From assembly GCF_029224025.1 (NCBI RefSeq), contig NZ_CP119392.1, positions 2,813,001-2,877,000 of the forward strand: a stretch of 64,000 nucleotides of DNA, in the 5' to 3' direction. Positions 46,400-54,524 of the stretch are shown in pieces (the stretch's first letter is position 1; each line of letters begins with the position of its first letter). This stretch comes from Rhodanobacter sp. AS-Z3. Lineage in GTDB: Bacteria; Pseudomonadota; Gammaproteobacteria; Xanthomonadales; Rhodanobacteraceae. The notes under the pieces were generated by a model that ran no database searches, had not been told where the DNA came from, and worked only from the letters and a program-made list of their open reading frames with translations. A program made the translations under genes and the position numbers.

Positions 46400-47842
46400 T
46401 CAAGTAGCCTGACGGGTGGCGCCAATCGTTGCCGCCGCGTGTTCGCCGGTGACCACCGCACCTTCCATGCCCGGCAAGTCGAAATTGGTGTCGCTGCCGG
46501 CAAAGTGAATCCGCCCCAAGGTCTTGCCCGCCCATTCGACGGTCTGGGGAACGTGGCCTGGAGCAATTTCCGGGAACGCGCCGGAGGCAAACTTGTCGTT
46601 GCCCCAGCTTCGGGTAGCCAAGGGCTCGAACGCACCTTTGCTGGCCGGGCGCAGGCGCGCCAGCTCATCCATCGCCCACGCCATGCGCTTGGCCGGTGCG
46701 TAGCGATCAGCATGGTCTGCACCAGCGCCGTTCAACCAGACGATCAGGCGCTCCATCTTGCCGTCACTGCCCGGTATGGCCAGTACGCGCTGGATCGGGC
46801 CATCATTCCACATGCCCGCCGGCATCCCATCAGTCTCCCAGAAGGGTTTGGTCGGACGCAGGTGGATCGTGGTCACCGAGTTGCTGCGGCGTGCGGCCCA
46901 CACCGCGCTCTGTGCCGCAGGCGGCGCAGGGTTGATCTTGATCCGGCTCAACGGGCCACTGGGCACCGTAACGATCACATGGTCGGCATGATAGCGACGT
47001 CCGCCACGACAAATGACTTCGATGCCGCGCGAACCCTGCTCGATGGAAACCACTTCGGTGCGCAAGATCGGTGGCGACTTCAGCGAGGCCGCCATTGCAA
47101 TGGGCAACGCCTGGCTGCCACCGGTAACCCAGCCCGGCACATCCCTTCCGCCGAAACGTGGTTCGGCATTGCGACGCAAGGCATCCAGTGCGCTGATCGT
47201 GCGCAACGAGGTGTAGCTGTTGGCCACATCCATCCAGTCCAGCGCCTGCCCCGACCAGCCCTTGCTGGCGAGATAGTCGCGCAGTGGAATATCCAACGCG
47301 AGGTTGGCTGGGTCGTCCCAACCAGCCAGCTTGGGCAAAGCCGCCTGCGCCATCGCCGCATACAGCAGACCCGGCGGCGGAATGACATGCTCGCGACCTT
47401 TCAAAGTGTTCAGCGGACTGTCGCGCCAATCCGTCGATGACAACGCCTGACCTGAAACCAGCAAGGTGGTAGGCCCACCCAACTGCACATCCACCTTTGG
47501 CGGCGCGATAGTCACGCCCACCCGCTTGGCATGCGCATGAATGCGCGTGTAGCCGCCGCCCACCTGCACCCCGCCCACTTCGAAACGCATACCGTCATGT
47601 TCGATTGTGTGCAGACGTCCGCCGACGCGATCATTCGCCTCCAGCACGGTGACCCGAGCCCCGCTCGATTCGAGCGCATAAGCCGCGGCCAACCCGGCCA
47701 ACCCCGCGCCGATCACGATGACATCGCTACGCTGCGTGCCCGAACCCAGTGCCATCGCCGTGCCCTCACCCAATCCGATTGCCGCCACACCGGCCATCCC
47801 GGCAACCCCAACCGCGCTCTTGAGAAAATTTCGTCTGTCCAT
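46400..47842 (-). CDS. Tat-exported flavin amine oxidase
   Basis: 480 residues. The N-terminus MDRRNFLKSAVG has a twin-arginine motif and a following hydrophobic stretch. FAD-binding motif DVIVIGAGLAGLAAAYALES, then EANDRVGGRLHT and the C-terminal motif IHFAGSDTNFDLPGMEGAV are those of the flavin-containing monoamine oxidase fold. Substrate is not known; amines or N-heterocycles are usual. It shares the divergent region with the secreted repeat protein, where an AT-rich -10-like element reads TGATATATT on the minus strand. Confidence 0.88.
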   Translation of the reverse strand: MDRRNFLKSAVGVAGMAGVAAIGLGEGTAMALGSGTQRSDVIVIGAGLAGLAAAYALESSGARVTVLEANDRVGGRLHTIEHDGMRFEVGGVQVGGGYTRIHAHAKRVGVTIAPPKVDVQLGGPTTLLVSGQALSSTDWRDSPLNTLKGREHVIPPPGLLYAAMAQAALPKLAGWDDPANLALDIPLRDYLASKGWSGQALDWMDVANSYTSLRTISALDALRRNAEPRFGGRDVPGWVTGGSQALPIAMAASLKSPPILRTEVVSIEQGSRGIEVICRGGRRYHADHVIVTVPSGPLSRIKINPAPPAAQSAVWAARRSNSVTTIHLRPTKPFWETDGMPAGMWNDGPIQRVLAIPGSDGKMERLIVWLNGAGADHADRYAPAKRMAWAMDELARLRPASKGAFEPLATRSWGNDKFASGAFPEIAPGHVPQTVEWAGKTLGRIHFAGSDTNFDLPGMEGAVVTGEHAAATIGATRQAT

Positions 47843-48081
47843 TGTTCATCTCGCTCAGCTTCCAGGAAGGGAAGACCAGCCGTGAGGAAGAAACAACTCG
47901 ACACATGGCAGGTCACGTTTAATATGATCTATGAATATATCATTAAATCAATATTGTCCACTCGACAGACTCAGCTGCGACAAATTGCCCAGCAGAGTGC
48001 TGCGCAAAAACAGGGAGGCTTTCCTTCCACCGCCGATTCGCCCGTCCCAATCGCTTTGCCACAAAAACTTGCAGTTGCATT

Positions 48082-48091
48082 TGTCCGGACA
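48082..48091. promoter_or_regulatory. Shared palindromic operator, site 4
   Basis: TGTCCGGACA perfect palindrome in ATTTGTCCGGACATTAA, 63 bases before the ATG of the secreted repeat protein. The region between 47843 and 48154 is a divergent intergenic region with the amine oxidase on the other side. Confidence 0.7.
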
Positions 48092-48154
48092 TTAAGCCTA
48101 TGCTCGAAAGACTGCAACCCGGCACATGCTCACCCGTGCCAAGAGAGCCCCTGC

Positions 48155-49840
48155 ATGGCATTCAAAGCCTCGTTTCTGACACTCTCACTGGCGCTTGCCC
48201 TCGGCTCTTCTGTCTTTGCTGCGGAGTTGCCCAGCGCGATTGAATTCCCCGCAGGCGTGCACCAGTTCGAGATCGACCGGATCACCAAGGGCAAGTTCGT
48301 CCGGGTAGCCGACGGCACCCACGCCGCAACGGTAGTGATGACGGGTCAGCACGGACTGGTCATCAACGGTGGCCACTTCAGCACTGCCAAACCCGTGAAT
48401 TACGCCCGTGGCATCGAGCTTGCGCGTGGCAAGAGCATTTCGCTCTACAACAAGGAAAAGCCGACACAGCAGCCCGGCAGTCCTGAAGCGAGTTACAACC
48501 TATATACCGCCGACGAGATCAAGAGCATCTTCGCCAGCGGTGACAAGGAGCGCATCAACAACGCGTTCACTTCCAGCGACGCAAACAAAATGGCGCCGGT
48601 GCAGCTCACCGAAGCCAACGCGCTTGCAGCTTTGGCGGCGGCCAACGAAGTCGCGGCCGCCCGGGAAAAAACTGCGTGGAAGTTGACCAGCAGTAGCGGA
48701 AATCTTGAAGTCAACAGCGGCAACTTCAACTTCCACTCGGTCAACCAGAACATCATCTCGGCCGATGCCGGCCAGTTGATCTGGAACGGTGGCGAACTGG
48801 TATCCAGCGGGGGCGGCGGTGACACCATCCTGCAAGGCAGCAGCGGTATCGACATTCTCGGTGGCAACATCACCAGCAACGGAACCGTCGATGGCAAGCC
48901 GACCGCCGTGCAATACGACGATCGGCACAAACTGAATCGTGATCGCTGGACGCTGGGCAAGTATCTTTCGCTCGCCAGCAACGGTGACATCAACGTGGGG
49001 CTACAGGGCCAGCCTGGCCCGGTCATCCATGTTTCGGACGGCATGCTGAAGATCGGCGTGGTTTCCGCGGCACCAGCAGGCAATGCGTCAGCGCAGGCCC
49101 ATTACTTCAATCTCAATAGTGGCTCGGTCACCCTGCAGGGAGACTACCGTTCCACCCTGTTGGCGCTTGAGCGTACCTATGACCTCGTTGCCACCATCAA
49201 AGGCGGGGTGCTCAACATCAGCACCGGCGAGAAACTTGCACACACGCCCACCGAAAGCCCCTCCATGTGGAACATGAAGACCCTTCTGGAAGGCGGCGTG
49301 ATCAACCTCGTCAATGGCGAAGTGATCGGACCGAACAGCGCCATTCGCGGTGGCTTGCTGAACATGATGGGCCGCTCCAGCTTCAGCAGTCCGATGGGCA
49401 GCCTGACCATTTCCGGCGGCACGATCAACGTCGGCCCGCAGTCCTTCATCGGCGCGATCCGTGGCGACAGCAAGGCGCAATCGACCTACCCGACCAGCCA
49501 GCAGGATCTCACCATCAGCGGCGGAACCCTGAAGTTCAAGGTGGCCGCACCCGCACACGGTTCTGAACTCAAGGTAGGAACCGACATTGGCGGCATTTTC
49601 GCCGGTGACAACAACCCAGCCAGGCCCAGCCAGCCGACGCTGACCATCGCGCCGGAGACGGTGATCAAGCTGGATACGTCGGCGCTCAACAAGGGCACCT
49701 ATACCGCGGCCAACTTTGCCTCAGTCGACGAGGGTGACGGCAGCTTGCATATTGCGGCACCCATGCAGATCGGCGGCCCCGAGCTTCCCTACAGCGGTAC
49801 GCTGGACACCAGCGGATTGCTGACCATCATGGTCCACTGA
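48155..49840 (+). CDS. Large secreted repeat protein, probable beta-solenoid
   Basis: 561 residues from MAFKASFLTLSLALALGSSV, with a signal peptide cleaved near VFA-AEL. A long extension upstream is dismissed. From about residue 60 it shows many short strands with recurring Gly-Gly-x-hydrophobic turns (LVINGGHFSTAKP, LEVNSGNFNFHSV, VVSS/LVSSGGGGDTILQG, IDILGGNITSNG, LTISGGTINVGP, LTISGGTLKFKV), typical of parallel beta-helix proteins. I do not recognise the family. It lacks a clear autotransporter or anchor domain. It is the first gene downstream of operator site 4. Confidence 0.7.
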   Translation: MAFKASFLTLSLALALGSSVFAAELPSAIEFPAGVHQFEIDRITKGKFVRVADGTHAATVVMTGQHGLVINGGHFSTAKPVNYARGIELARGKSISLYNKEKPTQQPGSPEASYNLYTADEIKSIFASGDKERINNAFTSSDANKMAPVQLTEANALAALAAANEVAAAREKTAWKLTSSSGNLEVNSGNFNFHSVNQNIISADAGQLIWNGGELVSSGGGGDTILQGSSGIDILGGNITSNGTVDGKPTAVQYDDRHKLNRDRWTLGKYLSLASNGDINVGLQGQPGPVIHVSDGMLKIGVVSAAPAGNASAQAHYFNLNSGSVTLQGDYRSTLLALERTYDLVATIKGGVLNISTGEKLAHTPTESPSMWNMKTLLEGGVINLVNGEVIGPNSAIRGGLLNMMGRSSFSSPMGSLTISGGTINVGPQSFIGAIRGDSKAQSTYPTSQQDLTISGGTLKFKVAAPAHGSELKVGTDIGGIFAGDNNPARPSQPTLTIAPETVIKLDTSALNKGTYTAANFASVDEGDGSLHIAAPMQIGGPELPYSGTLDTSGLLTIMVH

Positions 49841-49933
49841 TTCAAGTTCATTCCGTTGCCGGTGTTTGTCCCCACAATCACCAGCGACACCCCACGGCAA
49901 ACGCGTTTCCCGTTCGCAGCACGGAGATATCCA

Positions 49934-51118
49934 ATGAGCCAACAAACTCCCCCACCCAGCTGGCAGCATGTCGGTCGCCACGGCGTCTTCCCCGAAAGCG
50001 GGCATGACGACACCGCACGCTTCGACTTCCTCGCCAACATGAATGGCTATCTGTCCACCCAGCTCAGTCCCAAAGTCCGGGTGGCCTACGAAAAGCGTGC
50101 CAAGCCGGCGTTCGAGAAGGAACAGGGACGCGAGCCGCAGACGCGCCAGGAAGTACGCAAGGCGATGCTCGGTGATTCGATCTATCAGACCTGGAGCGCG
50201 CTGCGCCGCAATACCATGGAGATGCGCCAGCAGGCCGGCCGCGCCCTGGTGTTCCGCCAGCTCAAGCCCTTGCTGGCCAAGGCACGCGCACTCAACACCA
50301 ATGCGCCGACGCTCAAGCTCGATCCGTCGGTGGTGATCCCGCGCCACGTCAGTGCAGTCGACATTCACTGCATGCCGGGCGGCTATCACACCGAAGTGGT
50401 GGCTGAAGACATTTCCGCGGGCGCCAACTATGACGCGGGCATCTTCGCCACCACCGGCGGCATGCTCGGGCGCTACAACGATGGCGGCGGCCAGGCACTG
50501 GCGCAGTGGCTGAAAGAGAAATACCCGGATTTCAAACCCAAGCGCATCCTCGACCTTGGCTGCACCGTCGGTCACAACGTCGTGCCACTGGCGCAAGCGT
50601 TCCCGGATGCCGAAGTGATCGCGATCGATGTGGCCGCGCCAATGCTGCGCTACGCCCACGCCCGTGCGCGTTCGATGGGCGTCACCAATCTCGAATTCCG
50701 CCAGGTCGATGCCGAATCAACCGGCTATCCGGACGGCCATTTCGACCTGATAAGCAGCGCCATGTTCTGGCACGAAAGCTCGGCCAAGTCGATGCCAAAA
50801 ACCTTGCGTGAAGTCGAACGCTTGCTCGCGCCGGGCGGCCTGACGGCACACCTGGAGCAGCCGCAGTACCCCGGCATGGACCTGTACGAGCAGTTCGTGC
50901 GCGACTGGGACGCCTACAACAACAACGAGCCGTTCTGGAGTGTCATGCATGAATATGACTTGCGCCAGATGATGATCGACGCCGGCTTCGACCCAGCGAA
51001 GTATTTCGAGACCAAGGTGGCCGGCGTGGTCGACCGCAGCATCTTCCCGGTCGCCAGCAACGAGGGCGAGGACTTTGGTCGCGCCGCACTATGGACGATG
51101 TTTGGAGCATGGAAATGA
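49934..51118 (+). CDS. SAM-dependent methyltransferase with unusual N-terminal domain
   Basis: 394 residues from MSQQTPPPSWQHVGRHGVFP with a good ribosome site (GGAGATATCC). The methyltransferase core begins near residue 200: motif I is DLGCTVGHNVVPLAQAFP (Thr-Val for the usual Gly-Thr), then VIAIDVAAPMLRYAHARA and the LLAPGGLTAHLEQ region. About 190 N-terminal residues are not a domain I recognise. The next small gene begins at its stop (ATGA), indicating tight coupling. It belongs to the operon that starts with the secreted repeat protein. Confidence 0.82.
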   Translation: MSQQTPPPSWQHVGRHGVFPESGHDDTARFDFLANMNGYLSTQLSPKVRVAYEKRAKPAFEKEQGREPQTRQEVRKAMLGDSIYQTWSALRRNTMEMRQQAGRALVFRQLKPLLAKARALNTNAPTLKLDPSVVIPRHVSAVDIHCMPGGYHTEVVAEDISAGANYDAGIFATTGGMLGRYNDGGGQALAQWLKEKYPDFKPKRILDLGCTVGHNVVPLAQAFPDAEVIAIDVAAPMLRYAHARARSMGVTNLEFRQVDAESTGYPDGHFDLISSAMFWHESSAKSMPKTLREVERLLAPGGLTAHLEQPQYPGMDLYEQFVRDWDAYNNNEPFWSVMHEYDLRQMMIDAGFDPAKYFETKVAGVVDRSIFPVASNEGEDFGRAALWTMFGAWK

Positions 51119-51486
51119 CCGATATCGATTCGATCGACCCGATCGCCCTGGCCGGTTCTCGCGCCAAAGGCAAGCGCCCCTATTTCTTTAAAGACCCCGA
51201 CGTCGAGCGCGTGCTGTCGATTGCGATGGTGATCGCGATGGAACATTCGGTCACCCGTCAGCGGCTGGATGCACTGGAACGCGTGATGGAAAGCAAAGGC
51301 CTGTTGAGCCGTGCCGAAATCGAGCAGTTCCATCCCGATGCCGAAGGCGAAGCCGAGCGTGGCCGCTGGATGCAGAACTACATTGCCCGCGTGCTACGCA
51401 TCGTGCAGCAGGAAACCGAAGCGCTCGAAAACGGCTCGGCCGAGCCACCGCTGGCCGACATGATCGAGCAGATGCGCGAACACTGA
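51115..51486 (+). CDS. Small protein, unknown family
   Basis: 123 residues from MTDIDSIDPIALAGSRAKGK; the start overlaps the methyltransferase stop by ATGA. Mostly charged, with a helical DVERVLSIAMVIAMEHSVTR followed by QRLDALERVM, and a second helix MQNYIARVLRIVQQETEALE. No signal peptide or membrane segment. The overlap suggests it may be a partner of the methyltransferase. No homologue is recognised. Confidence 0.65.
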   Translation: MTDIDSIDPIALAGSRAKGKRPYFFKDPDVERVLSIAMVIAMEHSVTRQRLDALERVMESKGLLSRAEIEQFHPDAEGEAERGRWMQNYIARVLRIVQQETEALENGSAEPPLADMIEQMREH

Positions 51487-51522
51487 ATCATTACCCGCCA
51501 TACCCTGAAAAGAGGATTACGC

Positions 51523-52035
51523 ATGATCGACATGAAACGGCACATGCCCGCACTGGCCCGCCACGAGGGCGTATGGGACGGTGACTATCGCTATTACGAC
51601 ACCGAAGGCAACAAGACCGACGAGCACCGCTCGCGTCTGATCTGTCGCATCACCGGCGACGACAAGATGCCCTACCACCAGACCAACCAGTACAGCTGGG
51701 CGGATGGCCGCACCGAAGTGCGCGACTTCCCCACCACGTATTCGTTCGGCCGGATCATTTTCGACAACGAGCTGATCTACGGCTGGTGCACGGAAATTCC
51801 GGAAGACGACTTTCATCGCACCTTGATGCTGCACTGGAGCCGCAAGGGCGAGGGCGACATCGAGCTTTACGAGATGATCCAGTTATCCGATTGTGGCAAT
51901 TACCGTCACCGCACCTGGCAGTGGTACAAGGGCGGCCGGCTGATCCAGCGCACCCTGATCGACGAACACCGCGTCAGCCACAACTGGAAACAGATCCCCG
52001 GCGTGAGCTTTGCGGGCGAGCCACTGGAGCCTTGA
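51523..52035 (+). CDS. Lipocalin/DUF3598-like small beta-barrel protein
   Basis: 170 residues with ribosome site AAGAGGA. The sequence has the alternating pattern of a calycin barrel: HEGVWDGDYRYYDTEGNKTD near the N-terminus, then NQYSWADGRTEVRDFP, DNELIYGWCTEIP and RTWQWYKGGRLIQRTLIDEH. This recalls DUF3598/CpcS-type lipocalins, but the assignment is tentative. No signal peptide, so probably cytoplasmic. A ligand-binding role is plausible. It lies between the 123-residue protein and the nitrilase homologue. Confidence 0.5.
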   Translation: MIDMKRHMPALARHEGVWDGDYRYYDTEGNKTDEHRSRLICRITGDDKMPYHQTNQYSWADGRTEVRDFPTTYSFGRIIFDNELIYGWCTEIPEDDFHRTLMLHWSRKGEGDIELYEMIQLSDCGNYRHRTWQWYKGGRLIQRTLIDEHRVSHNWKQIPGVSFAGEPLEP

Positions 52036-52117
52036 TCCAATCCCCCGGGCGGAAGGCATGTCGCCTGTCCGTCCTGCCCGTTCGTTGAGGGCAATTCACG
52101 CAGCTTCGGGAAATTCC

Positions 52118-53284
52118 ATGGATAACTCACGACGCAAGTTTCTCTCCAGTACCGCAGCCACGGCAGCAAGCGCCGCCGTAGCTACCATGGGCGTGGTCGC
52201 GCCAGGTGTGCTTGGCATCGGCGGCGCGGCCCACGCTGCCACCCCGACAAAGACCGGCAAACCCATCGACATGCGCACCGACGGCACCTATGACACCGTC
52301 GAACTGGCCAAGCCAAGCTGGACGCTGGGGCTGGTGCAGTCGCGCGTGCACTCGTTCGATGCGAGCAACTGGAAAGCGGGGATGAAGGAAAACCTCGCGC
52401 ATATGCTGCGCTTGATCGACAACTCGTTCTACTACGGCGCCAAGCCTGACCTGCTGCAGTTTCACGAGTTCCCGCTGTCCGGCTGGCGCAGATGGGATCG
52501 CGCGGAGATCAACAAGTTCTCGATCGAAATCCCCGGTGAGGAAACCGAGGCGCTGGCCAAGAAAGCGCGCCAGTACGACACCTGGATCGTGTTCGGTGCC
52601 TACGCCAAGGACCCGGACTGGCCGGGTCATGTGTTGTCCATCACCACGGTGATGAACAACAAGGGCGAGATCGTCGGCAAGGACTGGAAGGCACGCAACA
52701 TCAAGGGCGTGTTCCCCGACTTCGAGTTGTTCACCACAACCATCAACGATGTACTTGACCGCTACGTGGAAATGTACGGCCGCGATGCCGTGCTGCCGGT
52801 ACACCGCACGCCACTGGGCAATATCAGCACCAGTTCGACCCAGCGCGAACCGGAGCTGTTCCGCGCACTGGCGATGAAGGGCGCCGAGGTGTTCCTGCGT
52901 ACCGCATCGGGTGGCTTCTCGCCGATGGATATCGGTGCCACTGCGATGTACAACGGCGTCTACAGCTCGGTCGTCAACAACTCGATCTCGCCGGACAACG
53001 GCCCGTTCTTCGATGATCCCGGCGCAGGCGGAACCGCGTTCTACGGCCCCAGTGGCGAGCCGATGGCGCAGGCCACCAGCAAGGACGAACAACTGGTCGT
53101 CGGACGCGTACCCATCGCCGAGCTGCGCGCGCGCCACCGCCAGCCGATCGTGCACATGGACCTGTATCGCGATGTGTTCGATACGTACGTTCCGCAATTC
53201 CCGCCTAACCTGTGGTCAGCATACCTGCCGACTTCGCTGGAAGATGCGGGCCGTTACGTGCGTGGAAAATCACGCTGGAAGTAG
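52118..53284 (+). CDS. Tat-exported nitrilase/CN-hydrolase homologue without the catalytic cysteine
   Basis: 388 residues from MDNSRRKFLSSTAAT, a twin-arginine signal. The nitrilase Glu is in LLQFHEFPLSG (Glu117) and the Lys equivalent in GKDWKARN (Lys191). At the Cys position the sequence reads ISTSSTQREPELFRALAMKG, so the family Cys is a Ser (Ser239, codon agt at 52832) while the following PELFRALA helix is intact. It may act through Ser, have a non-hydrolytic role or be inactive. The upstream genes are in the same operon, and the plus-strand unit ends at a strong terminator. Confidence 0.83.
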   Translation: MDNSRRKFLSSTAATAASAAVATMGVVAPGVLGIGGAAHAATPTKTGKPIDMRTDGTYDTVELAKPSWTLGLVQSRVHSFDASNWKAGMKENLAHMLRLIDNSFYYGAKPDLLQFHEFPLSGWRRWDRAEINKFSIEIPGEETEALAKKARQYDTWIVFGAYAKDPDWPGHVLSITTVMNNKGEIVGKDWKARNIKGVFPDFELFTTTINDVLDRYVEMYGRDAVLPVHRTPLGNISTSSTQREPELFRALAMKGAEVFLRTASGGFSPMDIGATAMYNGVYSSVVNNSISPDNGPFFDDPGAGGTAFYGPSGEPMAQATSKDEQLVVGRVPIAELRARHRQPIVHMDLYRDVFDTYVPQFPPNLWSAYLPTSLEDAGRYVRGKSRWK

Positions 53285-53310
53285 GTTTGCCGGTAGTCGC
53301 GACCAAACGA

Positions 53311-53338
53311 AACACGCCCCGTTCGGGGCGTGTTTTTC
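53311..53338. terminator. Bidirectional intrinsic terminator
   Basis: AACACGCCCC pairs over 10 bp with GGGGCGTGTT around a GTTC loop, then T-run. It separates the plus-strand methyltransferase-nitrilase unit from the minus-strand CoA-transferase unit, which converge on it. Confidence 0.92.
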
Positions 53339-53360
53339 TATCCGGCATGACATGCGCCGA

Positions 53361-54479
53361 CTACTTCAGTTTCAGCTCCGCCAGCACGTCCGCCGTCGAA
53401 GCACCCAACGCGTCGAGATGGGGATTGATGCGACCCGGCTCGTTAGCAAAACGGATCGGGATGCCCAGATGCATACCGCCATCAGGCGCTTCCCAGACCA
53501 TGCCACGCTGTTGCGTATGCGGGTCGTTGAAGGCCTCGGTCAGCGTTTTCACCGGCGCCCAGCAGACGTCGAGCGTTTCCAGCAACGCGCACCAGTGGGC
53601 CAGCGTCTGCGTGGCGAACGTTTCAGACAAAAACGCCTTGACCGGATCCTGGCCGCTGCCCGGTCGCAATTGACACAGCGGCGCCAGGTCCGACCGCCCC
53701 AACGCAGCCAGCAGGTTGTCAGCAAACTTGTGCTCGGCGCCACCAAGCGCCAGCCAGCGATCATCACTGCAGCGATACAGGCGATACATCGCGTTGCCGC
53801 CCCAACTGCGCTCTTCCTTCACGACCGGATCGCGATGCTCGGCAAAGGGCGGGCCAAGCACATTCGGCAGCCACGCCATCAACGCGTCCTGCATCGACAG
53901 GTCGATGTAGTCGCCCTGCCCGGTTTTCTCGCGGCGATACAACGCCATCAGGATGGCGGAAAGCGCCGTCAGCGAGCCAGCCATGTCGGCCACCGGCATA
54001 TGCGGCGAAGCCGGCGAACCGTCCGGCCCGAGGTTGAGGCTGACCACCCCGCTGTCGGCCTGCATCGCCAGATCATGGGCGGCCCGGGTGGCCTTCGGAC
54101 CGGTCTGCCCGAACGCACTGATCGAGCAATAGATGATGCGCGGATTGATCGCGCGGCAATGCGCGTAGTCAATGCCCAGACGCAGGGCTACCCCGGGGCG
54201 GAAGGCCTCAACCACCACATCAGCCCACGCGACCAGCTTGTCGAAGGCTGCCTTGCCGTCGTCGCTCTTCAGGTCCAGCACGATGCAGCGCTTGCCGCGG
54301 TGGGTGTTGCGAAACCACGTGGACACGCCAGCCTGTTTCAGGCCGACTTCACGCACCGGCTCGCCAGTGGGTGGCTCGACCTTGATCACATCCGCGCCGT
54401 GGTCGGCCATCGTCATGGTCAAATGCGGACCCGGCAGGAACAGCGACAGTTCGAGTACGCGCACGCCTTCCAGTTTCAT
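53361..54479 (-). CDS. CaiB/BaiF family III CoA-transferase 1
   Basis: 372 residues. N-terminal LSLFLPGPHLTMTMADHGADVIKVE and KRCIVLDLKSDDGKAAFDKLV are family-III motifs. The catalytic Asp is expected in HDLAMQADSGV near residue 136. The family moves CoA between acids, typically from succinyl-CoA or formyl-CoA to a carboxylate; alpha-methylacyl-CoA racemases share the fold. Last gene of the minus-strand operon that begins at 60560. Confidence 0.88.
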   Translation of the reverse strand: MKLEGVRVLELSLFLPGPHLTMTMADHGADVIKVEPPTGEPVREVGLKQAGVSTWFRNTHRGKRCIVLDLKSDDGKAAFDKLVAWADVVVEAFRPGVALRLGIDYAHCRAINPRIIYCSISAFGQTGPKATRAAHDLAMQADSGVVSLNLGPDGSPASPHMPVADMAGSLTALSAILMALYRREKTGQGDYIDLSMQDALMAWLPNVLGPPFAEHRDPVVKEERSWGGNAMYRLYRCSDDRWLALGGAEHKFADNLLAALGRSDLAPLCQLRPGSGQDPVKAFLSETFATQTLAHWCALLETLDVCWAPVKTLTEAFNDPHTQQRGMVWEAPDGGMHLGIPIRFANEPGRINPHLDALGASTADVLAELKLK

Positions 54480-54524
54480 CAGAGTCTCCGGGCAGTGCTG
54501 TCGATCATCGTGGCAACGATGTAC

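Noticed and set aside
46400..47842. Nicotine or pseudooxynicotine oxidase
   Set aside because: The fold and Tat signal fit flavin amine oxidases in general. Nothing in the neighbourhood matches the known nicotine pathway genes apart from a broad isochorismatase similarity.
47531..48154. 208-codon N-terminal extension of the secreted repeat protein
   Set aside because: The extension is antisense to the amine oxidase and crosses the operator region. A clean signal peptide starts at 48155 instead.
49868..49877. TGTCCCCACA before the methyltransferase as a sixth operator
   Set aside because: Two mismatches in the core (CC for the CG(T/G) centre) destroy the palindrome; too weak without other evidence.
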